A stretch of DNA of 64,000 nucleotides from positions 186,001 through 250,000 of the forward strand of contig NZ_MPOB01000006.1 in assembly GCF_002148795.1 (NCBI RefSeq), given 5' to 3'. Shown here one piece after another: positions 50,578-58,743 of the stretch (position 1 is its first letter; each line of letters opens with the position of its first letter). The notes under the pieces were generated by a model. It was not told where the DNA came from and did not search any database. It saw only the letters and a program-made list of their open reading frames with translations. This DNA comes from Oceanibaculum nanhaiense. Lineage in GTDB: Bacteria; Pseudomonadota; Alphaproteobacteria; Oceanibaculales; Oceanibaculaceae. Position numbers and translations under genes: made by a program.

Positions 50578-53064
50578 TCACAGCGGCAGGCTGGCTTGCG
50601 GCGGCAGGCGGGTGGCGTCGTCGATCAGCGCTTCGGCGGCCTCATCCAGCAGATCGTCAAGGCCGGCACCATAGACCTGCTCCCGCCCGATCTCCAGCAT
50701 GACCGGCACGGCCAGCGGCGAGATACGGTCGAGCCGGCGATGCGTGATCCGGCCCTTGATGCGGCCCAGCATGGCGGACAGGCGGGAAATGTCGGTGAGG
50801 CCACCCGCCGCGTCGGCGCGGGTGGCGCGCAGCAGCACATGGGATGGCTCGTGCTTCCTCAGCACGTCATAGATCAGGTCGGTGCTGAAGGTGACCTGCC
50901 GGCCGGTCTTCTCCTGCCCCGGCGCGCGTTTCTCGATCAGCCCGGCAATGACCGCAACATTGCGGAAGGTGCGGCGGAGCATGCTGCTCTCATCCATCCA
51001 TTCTTCCAGATCGTCGCCCAGCAGATCCTCCGCGAAGAGGTCGTCCATCGCGGCGGCCGGCACCGGCGTCACGCTCCAAACCGCCAGCACATAGTCGGAG
51101 GCGACGAAGCCCAGCGGGCCGAACCCCATGCGCTCCATCCGCCGCGTCAGCAGCATGCCCAGCGTCTGATGCGCGTTGCGGCCCTCGAAGCAATAGGCGA
51201 CCAGGAATTCCTTGCCGCCGCGCGGGAAGCTCTCGACCAGCAGCCCGTCGCGGCGCGGCATGACGGAACGGAACTGCTGCATGCGCAGCCATTCCTCGAC
51301 CGGCGCCGGCAGGGTCGGCCAGTTCGCATCATCCTGCAACAAGCCACGCACCCGGTCGGCCAGAGAGGTGGACAACGGCAATCGCCCGCCGGCATAGGCC
51401 GGTATCTTCGGCGCATCGCCCGTGGCCGGGCTGGCCTGCACCATCGTCTCCCGCAACCCGTCAAAGCGCAGCAGCCGGCCGGCGAACAGGAAGGTGTCGC
51501 CGGGTTCCAGCCCCATGACGAAATATTCCTCGACCTCGCCCAGGATCGGCCCGCGGTTCAGCCGCACCTTCAGCGTCACCGCCTCGACGATGGTGCCGAC
51601 ATTCATCCGGTAGCGGCGCAGGTGCGACGGGTGCGACAGCCGCCAGCCGCCGTCACTCCCCTTTGGTCCGTCGCCGATCAGCCGCCGGTAGCGCTCATAG
51701 CTGCGCAGCGCATAGCCGCCGGTGGCACAGAATTCCAGAACATCGTCAAAGGTCTGGCGGTCGAGGCCGGCATAGGGCGCGGCTCTGGCGATCTCGGCAT
51801 ACAGCGCGTCGGCCTGGAATGGCCCGGCGCAGGCGGTACCGACAATATGCTGGGCCAGCACGTCCAAGCCGCCGGGGCGCGGCGGGTCGCCATCCAGCTC
51901 CATCGCGCGGATGCCGTCCAGCGCCGCCTTGCATTCCAGCACCTCGAAGCGGTTGGCTGGCACCAGCAGAGCGCGGCTCGGCGTATCCAGCCGGTGATTG
52001 GCGCGACCAATGCGCTGCAGCAGCCGGCTGACCCCCTTCGGTGCCCCGATCTGCACCACCAGATCGACCGCTGCCCAGTCGATGCCGAGATCGAGCGAGG
52101 AGGTTGCCACCACCGCACGCAGGGCGCCGCGCGCCATCGCCGCCTCAACCTTGCGGCGCTGCTCGACGGCGAGGCTGCCATGATGCAGGCCGATGGGCAA
52201 ATTGTCGTCGTTCAGCCGCCACAGCTCCTGGAACACGATCTCCGCCTGGGCGCGGGTATTCACGAAGATGATGGCGGTTTTCGCCGCCTTCACCGCCTCA
52301 TAGACCTCCGGCAGGGCAAAGACCGCCATATGGCCCGACCAGGGCATGCGCCCGCGCGGCAGCAGGATCTTCACCTCCGGCTTAGCCGCTTCGCCGCCTG
52401 CCACCAGCGCCACATCGCCGGCATCGGCCCGGCCCTCCGCCGACAGATAGGCCAGCAGCGGATCGCGGTGCGCCACCGTGGCCGACAGGCCGACGCGCCG
52501 GCAGCCGGGGGCCAGGCTCGACAGCCGCGCCAGACCCAGCGCCAGCAGATCGCCGCGCTTCGTGCCGGCAATCGCGTGCAGCTCGTCCAGCACCACGCAT
52601 TTCAGCCCGGCGAACATCTGCGGTGCATCCGGGTAGGACAGCAGCAGCGCCAGCGATTCCGGCGTGGTCAGCAGCATCTGCGGCGGTTTCGTGCGCTGAC
52701 GCAGCCGTTTGGATTGCGGCGTGTCGCCGGTCCGCGTTTCGATGCGGATCGGCAGGCCCATCTCGGCCACCGGCACTTCCAGATTGCGGTGGATATCGAC
52801 CGCCAGCGCCTTCAGAGGCGAGACATAGAGCGTGTGCAGGCCCGAATAGTCACCATCCGCCAGTTCGACCAGACTGGGCAGGAAGCCGGCCAGCGTCTTG
52901 CCGCCGCCGGTTGGCGCGATCAGCAGCGCCGAGCGCCCCGCCCGCGCCGCCGCCAGCATGGCCAGCTGATGGGCATGCGCCTGCCAGCCACGCCGGGCGA
53001 ACCAGGCGCGGAAGCTTTCGGGCAGCAAGTCGCTGATCGGACCTGTGGTCACATATTCGGGCAT
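50578..53064 (-). CDS. lhr: Lhr-like ATP-dependent DNA helicase
   Basis: 828 residues, the Lhr-Core length. Walker A is at 50-57 (APTGGGKT), SPLKALAVDIHRNL is motif Ia, TPESLALLLS motif Ib, VVLDELHAI motif II (DELH box), and GLSATVA motif III. The second RecA domain has TAIIFVNTRAQAEI, VATSSLDLGIDW and LQRIGRANHRLD. A winged-helix and the Lhr-specific C-terminal region follow. It translocates 3'-5' on single-stranded DNA and unwinds RNA:DNA hybrids in characterised relatives. It forms an operon with pdeM and acts in DNA repair. Confidence 0.95.
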   Translation of the reverse strand: MPEYVTTGPISDLLPESFRAWFARRGWQAHAHQLAMLAAARAGRSALLIAPTGGGKTLAGFLPSLVELADGDYSGLHTLYVSPLKALAVDIHRNLEVPVAEMGLPIRIETRTGDTPQSKRLRQRTKPPQMLLTTPESLALLLSYPDAPQMFAGLKCVVLDELHAIAGTKRGDLLALGLARLSSLAPGCRRVGLSATVAHRDPLLAYLSAEGRADAGDVALVAGGEAAKPEVKILLPRGRMPWSGHMAVFALPEVYEAVKAAKTAIIFVNTRAQAEIVFQELWRLNDDNLPIGLHHGSLAVEQRRKVEAAMARGALRAVVATSSLDLGIDWAAVDLVVQIGAPKGVSRLLQRIGRANHRLDTPSRALLVPANRFEVLECKAALDGIRAMELDGDPPRPGGLDVLAQHIVGTACAGPFQADALYAEIARAAPYAGLDRQTFDDVLEFCATGGYALRSYERYRRLIGDGPKGSDGGWRLSHPSHLRRYRMNVGTIVEAVTLKVRLNRGPILGEVEEYFVMGLEPGDTFLFAGRLLRFDGLRETMVQASPATGDAPKIPAYAGGRLPLSTSLADRVRGLLQDDANWPTLPAPVEEWLRMQQFRSVMPRRDGLLVESFPRGGKEFLVAYCFEGRNAHQTLGMLLTRRMERMGFGPLGFVASDYVLAVWSVTPVPAAAMDDLFAEDLLGDDLEEWMDESSMLRRTFRNVAVIAGLIEKRAPGQEKTGRQVTFSTDLIYDVLRKHEPSHVLLRATRADAAGGLTDISRLSAMLGRIKGRITHRRLDRISPLAVPVMLEIGREQVYGAGLDDLLDEAAEALIDDATRLPPQASLPL

Positions 53065-53115
53065 CGCCGCAGATGTAAGCCGAAGCAGGGCGCGGTCAAA
53101 GCCCCATCCGCGCGC

Positions 53116-53388
53116 TCACCCGCCGCTGACCGCCGTGATGATGAAGACCTCCGTGCCCGGCGGCAGCGGTGTGGCGAGCGTTGCCCGCCTGCCCTCCACG
53201 AACACATTGATGTGCCGACGGATGGCCGGGCGGCTGTCGCACAGCCGGTCGCGCATGCCGGGCCAGCGCGCCTCCAGCGCGTCCATCACCTCGTCCACCG
53301 TGCCGGCTTCCAGTTGCAGCAGACCCGGCGCGCCGGGAAACAGCGGCAGCAGCGCCGCCGGCAGGGTGACGGAAACCATTTTGCCCAT
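53116..53388 (-). CDS. MoaD/ThiS-like ubiquitin-fold protein with C-terminal Gly-Gly
   Basis: 90 residues: VSVTLPAALLPLFPG, LQLEAGTVDEVMDALEARWPGMRDRL, INVFVEGRR, and the C-terminal PPGTEVFIITAVSGG. The beta-grasp pattern and the terminal Gly-Gly are those of sulfur-carrier proteins (MoaD, ThiS, CysO), whose C-terminus is adenylated and thiocarboxylated. There is no E1-like, MoaE or ThiG partner here. It follows the BNR beta-propeller gene by 11 bases on the same strand, a pairing I recall from other bacteria without a known role. The ATG at 53388 is chosen; 53379 is an alternative. Confidence 0.83.
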   Translation of the reverse strand: MGKMVSVTLPAALLPLFPGAPGLLQLEAGTVDEVMDALEARWPGMRDRLCDSRPAIRRHINVFVEGRRATLATPLPPGTEVFIITAVSGG

Positions 53389-53399
53389 TACGCCACGCG

Positions 53400-54485
53400 T
53401 CACGCCGCCCTGAGCAGCGTCTCGACCGAGAAAATCGCCGGCAGGTGCTGGGCCAGGCATGTCCAGTTCTCGCCCTCGTCATTGCTGGCGTAGAGCGCGC
53501 CGCCGCTGGTGCCGAAATAGACCCCGGCCTTGTCCAGCCGGTCGGTTGCCAGCGCCTGCCGCAACACACCGAAGAAGGCGCCCTGCTGCGGCAGGCCGGC
53601 GCGCTTGTCCTGCCAGCTTGCCCCGCTATCGCTGGTGCGCCAGACCGCCGCCTTGGCGCCGGGCATGTAGCGGCCGGCGATATCGCCGTTTAGTGGCAGC
53701 AGGAACAGCGTGTCGGGATCGCGCGGATGGGCCGCCGCCGGAAAGCCAAAGCTGGAGGGCAGCCCCGCCTCGATGCTGTGCCACTGCCGCCCGCCATCGT
53801 CGCTGCGGTACATGCCGCAATGATTCTGCTGGTACAGCCGTTCCGGCATGCCGGGCGCCATCACGATGGAATGGACGCACTGGCCAATCTCCGGATAGCG
53901 CTGGTCCTCCGGGTTGTAGTCACAGCGCGTGCCCTGGTTACGCGGCTCCCAGCTCTCCCCGCCATCCTCGGTGTAGAACACGCCGGCGGTGGAGATGCCG
54001 GCCCACAGCTTCTTCGGGTCGGTCGGGTGCGGCACCAGCGAGTGCAGGATCAGCCCGCCGCCGCCCGGCATCCAGCGATCACGGGTCGGATGCGCGTTCA
54101 GCCCGGTCACCGGCACCCAGCTCTCGCCGCCATCGGTGCTGCGGAACAGGCCGGCCGGCTCCACCCCGGCATAGAGGCTGCCATCGGCCGCCCGGGCCAG
54201 GCTCCAGACCGACTTTATCGGCTCCTGGCCTTCCGGATAGGCGAGGCCGGCGCTGGAATGGCTCCAGCTCTCGCCGCCATCGGCCGATTTCCACACCGCC
54301 GGCCCGAACCAGGCATCGCCGCCGCCGGCATAGATGGTGCCGGTCTGTGGATCGCCGATCACATGATTGACCGGCCAGGTCTGGCAGAACGGGCCGCGCA
54401 GCGTGAAATCCTTCCGGGCCGGATCGCTTTCCAGAATGAAGGCGCCCTTCTTGGTGCCCAGCAGAACCAGCAGTCTTTGCGTCAT
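53400..54485 (-). CDS. BNR/Asp-box beta-propeller (sialidase-like) protein
   Basis: 361 residues with six Asp-box motifs of the S-x-D-x-G-x-x-W type: SADGGESW, STDGGESW, TEDGGESW, SDDGGRQW, SDSGASW and SNDEGENW. This gives a beta-propeller related to sialidases and to the photosystem assembly factor HCF136. There is no signal peptide, so it is probably cytosolic and unlikely to be a true sialidase. Conserved His/Cys patches (VPHPTDPKKLWAG, GQCVHSIVMAPGMPERLYQQNHCGMYRS) may form a ligand site. The ATG at 54485 is preceded by GGAGG. The ThiS-like gene follows immediately, so they probably act together. Confidence 0.85.
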   Translation of the reverse strand: MTQRLLVLLGTKKGAFILESDPARKDFTLRGPFCQTWPVNHVIGDPQTGTIYAGGGDAWFGPAVWKSADGGESWSHSSAGLAYPEGQEPIKSVWSLARAADGSLYAGVEPAGLFRSTDGGESWVPVTGLNAHPTRDRWMPGGGGLILHSLVPHPTDPKKLWAGISTAGVFYTEDGGESWEPRNQGTRCDYNPEDQRYPEIGQCVHSIVMAPGMPERLYQQNHCGMYRSDDGGRQWHSIEAGLPSSFGFPAAAHPRDPDTLFLLPLNGDIAGRYMPGAKAAVWRTSDSGASWQDKRAGLPQQGAFFGVLRQALATDRLDKAGVYFGTSGGALYASNDEGENWTCLAQHLPAIFSVETLLRAA

Positions 54486-54551
54486 CCCATCCTCCACGCT
54501 TGATTTTTCCTGCCCCGCCTGCCTCTGTCATGTCTGGGGCTTGACTTAAAA

Positions 54552-54563
54552 GTTGATATCAAC
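54552..54563. promoter_or_regulatory. Perfect palindromic MarR operator
   Basis: GTTGATATCAAC is a perfect 12-bp palindrome, 11 bases before the marR start. It lies in the 89-base divergent gap to the BNR gene, in an AT-rich stretch with TTGACT just upstream (54541). Its form (TTGATATCAA core) is typical of MarR-family sites. Confidence 0.7.
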
Positions 54564-54574
54564 ATTAATTAAAC

Positions 54575-55021
54575 ATGTCAAAACGAGAAACCGTTCCGTT
54601 TGAGACGACCTTGCATGTGCGCGACACCTGCCTGTGCCTGCATGCCCAGCGCGCCGCCCGATCCCTGGCGCGCCGCTTCGACGACGCGCTGCGGCCGGTC
54701 GGGCTGAATAACGGCCAGTTCTCCCTGATGATGTCGCTGAACCGCCCGGAGCCCGCGCGCATGGGCGATGTCGCAAGCCTGTTGGCGATGGACCGCACTA
54801 CCTTGACCGCCGCGCTGAAACCGCTGACGCGGCGCGGCCTCGTGGAGATCCTGATCGACCCGAAGGACAAGCGCAGCCGCCGGCTGGTGCTGACCGATGC
54901 CGGCCGCGCCCTGCTCGCTGAGGCAGTGCCGATCTGGGAAAAAAACCACGCCGAGATCGACAAGCTGCTGGGCGATGCTGAAGCGCAGCGGCTGCGTAAC
55001 GGGCTGGTCACGCTTTCCTGA
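54575..55021 (+). CDS. MarR family transcriptional regulator
   Basis: 148 residues: helical dimerisation N-terminus with RDTCLCLHAQRAARSLARRFD, winged helix NNGQFSLMMSLNRPEPARMGDVASLLAMDRTTLTAALKPLTRRGLVEI, and wing IDPKDKRSRRLVLTDAGRALL. The CLC cysteine pair in helix 1 could make it thiol-responsive, which is conjecture. It probably represses itself through the palindrome at 54552-54563 and may also control the BNR-ThiS pair and/or the catabolic operon starting at 55168. Confidence 0.9.
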   Translation: MSKRETVPFETTLHVRDTCLCLHAQRAARSLARRFDDALRPVGLNNGQFSLMMSLNRPEPARMGDVASLLAMDRTTLTAALKPLTRRGLVEILIDPKDKRSRRLVLTDAGRALLAEAVPIWEKNHAEIDKLLGDAEAQRLRNGLVTLS

Positions 55022-55080
55022 TTTTTACCATGCGTTATGCCGTCACTGCGCAGGCCCATGACGAATTGCGCTGGCTGCCT

Positions 55081-55119
55081 ACTTACACATAAGTCAGTCA
55101 CATGGCATACTGATATAAG
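55081..55119 (+). promoter_or_regulatory. Promoter/operator region of the DHDPS-family operon
   Basis: An inverted repeat ACTTA-caca-TAAGT (55081-55094) overlaps a second pair, TCAGT (55094-55098) and ACTGA (55109-55113). An extended -10, TGATATAAG (55111-55119), follows, without a good -35 box. The combination suggests an activated or repressed promoter about 48 bases before the first gene. Confidence 0.45.
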
Positions 55120-55167
55120 ACAATACGCCGGCAAGGCGTATGGCACGCGACAGAACGGGAGGGAAAG

Positions 55168-56133
55168 ATGCGACGCTTCAAGGACTTCCAGCCGAAGGGC
55201 GTGATTCCGGCGACCCTGCTGGCGCTGAATGACGATTACTCGATCAACGAAAAAGAATCGCGCCGCCACAACGCGCATGTCGCGGCGACGCCCGGTCTTG
55301 CCGCCGTCACGGTGAACGGCCACGCCTCGGAAGTGCATGCCTGCACCTTCGAGGAGCAGAAGCGCATCCTGGATTTCTGCCTGGATGAAATGGGCGACCG
55401 GATTCCCCTCATCAACGGCATCTATGCCGATGGCAGCCACGAGGCCGCACGCCTGGCCAGGATGGCGGACGAGGCCGGCGCATCCTGCCTGTTGGTGTTC
55501 CCGCCGCAGAGCATGACGATGGGCGGCCAGCTAAGGCCGGAGATGGCCGTCGCCCATTTCAAGATGATCGCCGACGCCACCGACCTGCCGATCATCCTGT
55601 TCCAGTACCCGATGGGCACCGGCCTCGGCTATCCGTTCGAGACGCTGCTGAAGCTGTTCGAGGAAGTGCCCTCGATCAAGGCGATCAAGGACTGGTCGAA
55701 CGATGCGATGCTGCATGAGAAGCACATCCGCACCTTCCAGAACCTGCCGCGCCCGGTGACGGTGCTGACCACCCATTCCTCCTGGCTGATGGCCTCGCTG
55801 ACCTTGGGTGCGGGCGGATTGCTGTCCGGTGCGGGCAGCGTGATCCCTGACCTTCAGGTCGCGCTGTTCGAGGCGGTGCAGGCCAAGGACCTTGCCAAGG
55901 CGCAGGCGATCAACGACCGCATCTACCCGCTGGCGCAGGCCTTCTACACCCCGCCCTTCCTCGACATGCACAACCGCATGAAGGAATGCCTGGTGATGCT
56001 GGGCCGGGCCGAGAAAGCAGTGATGCGCCCGCCATTGATGAAGCTATCGGCGGAGGAGCTGTCGCGCCTGCGCGCGGCGCTGGCCGAGGCCGGCATCGGC
56101 CGCGACGGAGCGATGCCGCTCGCCGCCGAGTAA
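55168..56133 (+). CDS. Dihydrodipicolinate synthase family aldolase/lyase
   Basis: 321 residues, a (beta/alpha)8 barrel of the DapA/NanA class. The Schiff-base lysine is Lys174 (IKAIKDWSND), with Tyr147 in LFQYPMGTG. The usual GTTGE substrate loop is replaced by TVNGHASEVHACTFEE, so this is not a lysine-biosynthetic DapA. Family members catalyse aldol cleavage, hydration or dehydration of 2-oxo acids. It begins the operon (GGGAGGG before the ATG), with the flavin reductase 12 bases later. Together with the two SDRs it points to breakdown of a specific hydroxy/oxo acid, not identifiable from sequence. Confidence 0.85.
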   Translation: MRRFKDFQPKGVIPATLLALNDDYSINEKESRRHNAHVAATPGLAAVTVNGHASEVHACTFEEQKRILDFCLDEMGDRIPLINGIYADGSHEAARLARMADEAGASCLLVFPPQSMTMGGQLRPEMAVAHFKMIADATDLPIILFQYPMGTGLGYPFETLLKLFEEVPSIKAIKDWSNDAMLHEKHIRTFQNLPRPVTVLTTHSSWLMASLTLGAGGLLSGAGSVIPDLQVALFEAVQAKDLAKAQAINDRIYPLAQAFYTPPFLDMHNRMKECLVMLGRAEKAVMRPPLMKLSAEELSRLRAALAEAGIGRDGAMPLAAE

Positions 56134-56145
56134 GGCGCCCGCCCC

Positions 56146-57939
56146 ATGGCCGACCTGTTCGCGCCGGGCCGGATCGGTCCGGCGACGCTCCCCAACCGTG
56201 TCGTGATGGCCTCGATGACGACCCGCGCCGCCGATGCGGAGGGTTTCGTCACCGAGGACGGCATGGCCTATTACCAAGCCCGCGCGCGCGGCGGCGTCGG
56301 CCTCATCACCGTGGAGATGGCGGCACCGGAAAAGGCCGGCAGGCACCGCTTCCACGAACTTGGCCTGTATGACGACCGGTTCCTGCCAGGTCTGACCCGG
56401 CTCGTTGCGATGATCCATGAGGAAGGCTCCGCCGCCAGCATCCAGCTTGGCCATGGCGGCGGCCACACCCGCAAGGATATCTGCGGCGAGACGCCCATCG
56501 CCCCGTCGGCCGTGCCGCATCCGGTGCTGGAGATCACGATGGAGACCATCGTGCCGGAGGCGATGACGAAGGAGCGCATCGAGCAAACGGTCCGCGCCTA
56601 TGTCGAAGCCGCCGACCGGGCCAGGCGCGCCGGTTTCGACTGCGTCGAAATCCACGCCTCGCATGGCTATCTGATCTCGCAGTTCCACACCCCGGCCGAG
56701 AATATCCGCACCGACGACTATGGTGGCAGCCTAGAGAACCGGGCGCGCTTCGGCCTCGACATCACCCGCCGCATCAAGGCCGAGGTGCCCGGAATCGGCG
56801 TGATCTACCGGCTGACGGTGGAGGATTATTTTCCCGACGGTCTGCCCTTCGCGGACGGGTTCCAAATTGCGGTCTGGGCCGCCGAGGCCGGGGCCGATGC
56901 CCTGCATATCTCCGCCGGGCATTACCGCTCGCTGCCCTCCGCCGCGCGCATGATCCCGCCAATGTGGATGGGCGAGGCGCCGTTCCTCGATTTTGCGCGC
57001 CAGATCAAGCGGGCGGTGAAGATACCGGTGATCGCCGTCGGCAATCTGGGCGACCCGGCCCTCGCCCGGCAGGCGGTGGCGTCCGGCGAGGTCGATTTCA
57101 TCGCGCTTGGCCGCCCGCTGCTGGCCGACCCCGACTGGGTGAACAAGGCGAAAGCCGGCAAGGCCGTGCGTCGCTGCCTTGCCTGCAACAGCTGCATCGA
57201 TGGCATGCGCGGCGGCGGCAGGCTGCATTGTCTGGTGAACCCGACGGTCGGGCGCGAACTGCTGTTCGCCAATGGTCGCCCGCCCGCCCAACCGCCCAGC
57301 GGCGAGAGGATCGCGGTGATCGGCGGCGGGCCAGCCGGCCTCAGCTACGCCGCGCTGGTCGCCGGGGATAATGCGGTGACTTTGTTCGAGCGTGACGCGC
57401 ATCTGGGCGGCAGCTTCCGGCTCGCCGGTCTTGCGCCAAAATTCCAGGAAGTGGAGACGCGCGCGGGCAGCTTCCTTTCCTACATCAATGCACTGGAAAA
57501 GGACTGCCGCGACAAGGGCGTGATCCTCCACACCGGCGTCGATGTCACCCGCGACCCCGCACTGCTGGACGGTTTCGACCGCGTCGTCGTGGCGACCGGT
57601 GCTGCCTACCGCTATGGCCTCGGCCTCGCCATCCCCGCCCTGCTGCGCGCCGGGGCCGGCAAGTGGCCCGGCCTATCCAGACTGATGGCGCGGCCGGGCC
57701 TGCGCGACTGGTTCTATCACCGTGCCCGATACGGAACCGGGCATGCAACCAGTGACCAGCTTGCGTCGCGGCCCGGCCAGACGGTCGAGGTGATCGGCGA
57801 TGCCCGCCGCGCCGGCAAGGCGATTCCCGCCCTGCAAAGCGCCTTCGCCGCCGCCCTGCTTGGCGATCCCGCAGCACTCGAACAGAGGGAACAGGCGATG
57901 CCGAATCTCCCTGCCCGCTCCCCAAGAAAGGAAGACTGA
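56146..57939 (+). CDS. Old-yellow-enzyme-type NADH:flavin oxidoreductase (2,4-dienoyl-CoA reductase-like), compact
   Basis: 597 residues. An FMN-binding TIM barrel (1-345) shows PGRIGPATLPNRVVMASM, IQLGHGGGHT, EIHASHGYLISQFHTP and GGSLENRARF. A [4Fe-4S] motif, CLACNSCIDGMRGGGRLHC, follows at about 343-361, then an FAD-binding GGGPAGLSYAALVAG. FadH-type enzymes are usually about 650-680 residues; here the second nucleotide-binding motif is missing and the region between VVVATG and EVIGDARRAGKAIPALQSAF is short. It reduces an activated double bond or oxidises an amine or ring. It is the second gene of the operon, 5 bases before the first SDR. Confidence 0.85.
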   Translation: MADLFAPGRIGPATLPNRVVMASMTTRAADAEGFVTEDGMAYYQARARGGVGLITVEMAAPEKAGRHRFHELGLYDDRFLPGLTRLVAMIHEEGSAASIQLGHGGGHTRKDICGETPIAPSAVPHPVLEITMETIVPEAMTKERIEQTVRAYVEAADRARRAGFDCVEIHASHGYLISQFHTPAENIRTDDYGGSLENRARFGLDITRRIKAEVPGIGVIYRLTVEDYFPDGLPFADGFQIAVWAAEAGADALHISAGHYRSLPSAARMIPPMWMGEAPFLDFARQIKRAVKIPVIAVGNLGDPALARQAVASGEVDFIALGRPLLADPDWVNKAKAGKAVRRCLACNSCIDGMRGGGRLHCLVNPTVGRELLFANGRPPAQPPSGERIAVIGGGPAGLSYAALVAGDNAVTLFERDAHLGGSFRLAGLAPKFQEVETRAGSFLSYINALEKDCRDKGVILHTGVDVTRDPALLDGFDRVVVATGAAYRYGLGLAIPALLRAGAGKWPGLSRLMARPGLRDWFYHRARYGTGHATSDQLASRPGQTVEVIGDARRAGKAIPALQSAFAAALLGDPAALEQREQAMPNLPARSPRKED

Positions 57940-57944
57940 CCGCC

Positions 57945-58709
57945 ATGTATGATCTCACCGGCAGGAAGGCGCTGATCACCGGCGGCGCCAACGGCATCGG
58001 CCGCGCCACCGCACTGCGCCTCGCCAGGGAGGGCTGCGACATTGCCCTGCTCGACCGCGAGCCGGCGGAAGAAACGGCGGCTGCCGTGCGCGCGCTGGGC
58101 CGCGAGGCCCATGTCGCGGTCGGCGATGTCACCGACGAGGCCTCGGTCACGGCAGCGGCCAATCAGCTCGTGAAGGCGCTGGGTCCTGTCGATGTGCTGG
58201 TGAACAGCGCCGGCATCCTGCGCCTCGGTTCGCTGATCGAGATGGATCCGAAGGACTGGCGCAACAGCTTCGCCGTCAATGTGGACGGCATCTTCTGGAC
58301 CTGCCGCGCCGTGCTGCCCGCCATGGTCGCGCGCAAGCAGGGCCGGGTCATCAATATGGCGTCCTGGCTCGGCAAGAAGGCGATCGCCAATTACAGCGCC
58401 TATTGCGCCAGCAAATTCGCGGTCATCGGCGTGACGCAGAGCCTGGCGATGGAGATGGCGCCGCACGGCATCACCGTGAACGCGGTTTGCCCCGGCCTGA
58501 TCGTCGAGACCAGGATGCGCGATGAATCCGAAGCGCAGCACCAGGCGCTGGGCCTGCCGATGGCGAAGGACCGGGTGAACACCATCCCGATGGGCCGGCT
58601 CGGCCTGCCGAACGACGTCGCCCGGCTGGTCTGCTTCCTGGCGTCGGACGAATCCGATTATATGACCGGCCAGTCGATCAACATCACCGGCGGCCTCTGG
58701 ACCAGCTGA
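57945..58709 (+). CDS. SDR family oxidoreductase
   Basis: 254 residues of the classical short-chain dehydrogenase: TGGANGIG (cofactor loop), NSAG replacing the usual NNAG, catalytic Ser in NMASW and Tyr-x-x-x-Lys in YCASK, and a C-terminal INITGGLW. An acidic residue after the second strand (LLDRE) favours NAD over NADP. It is third in the DHDPS-family operon, 34 bases before a second SDR, so it probably oxidises an alcohol in the same pathway. Confidence 0.9.
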   Translation: MYDLTGRKALITGGANGIGRATALRLAREGCDIALLDREPAEETAAAVRALGREAHVAVGDVTDEASVTAAANQLVKALGPVDVLVNSAGILRLGSLIEMDPKDWRNSFAVNVDGIFWTCRAVLPAMVARKQGRVINMASWLGKKAIANYSAYCASKFAVIGVTQSLAMEMAPHGITVNAVCPGLIVETRMRDESEAQHQALGLPMAKDRVNTIPMGRLGLPNDVARLVCFLASDESDYMTGQSINITGGLWTS

Positions 58710-58743
58710 CTCCATTCGCTTTCGCAAAAGAGGAAAAGAAACC

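Noticed and set aside
50299-53493. 1064-codon open frame on the plus strand
   Set aside because: Antisense shadow of pdeM, lhr and the ThiS-like gene, all of which have clear motifs on the minus strand.
53400-54485. True sialidase
   Set aside because: Asp boxes are present, but there is no signal peptide and the arginine triad and FRIP motif of sialidases cannot be found.
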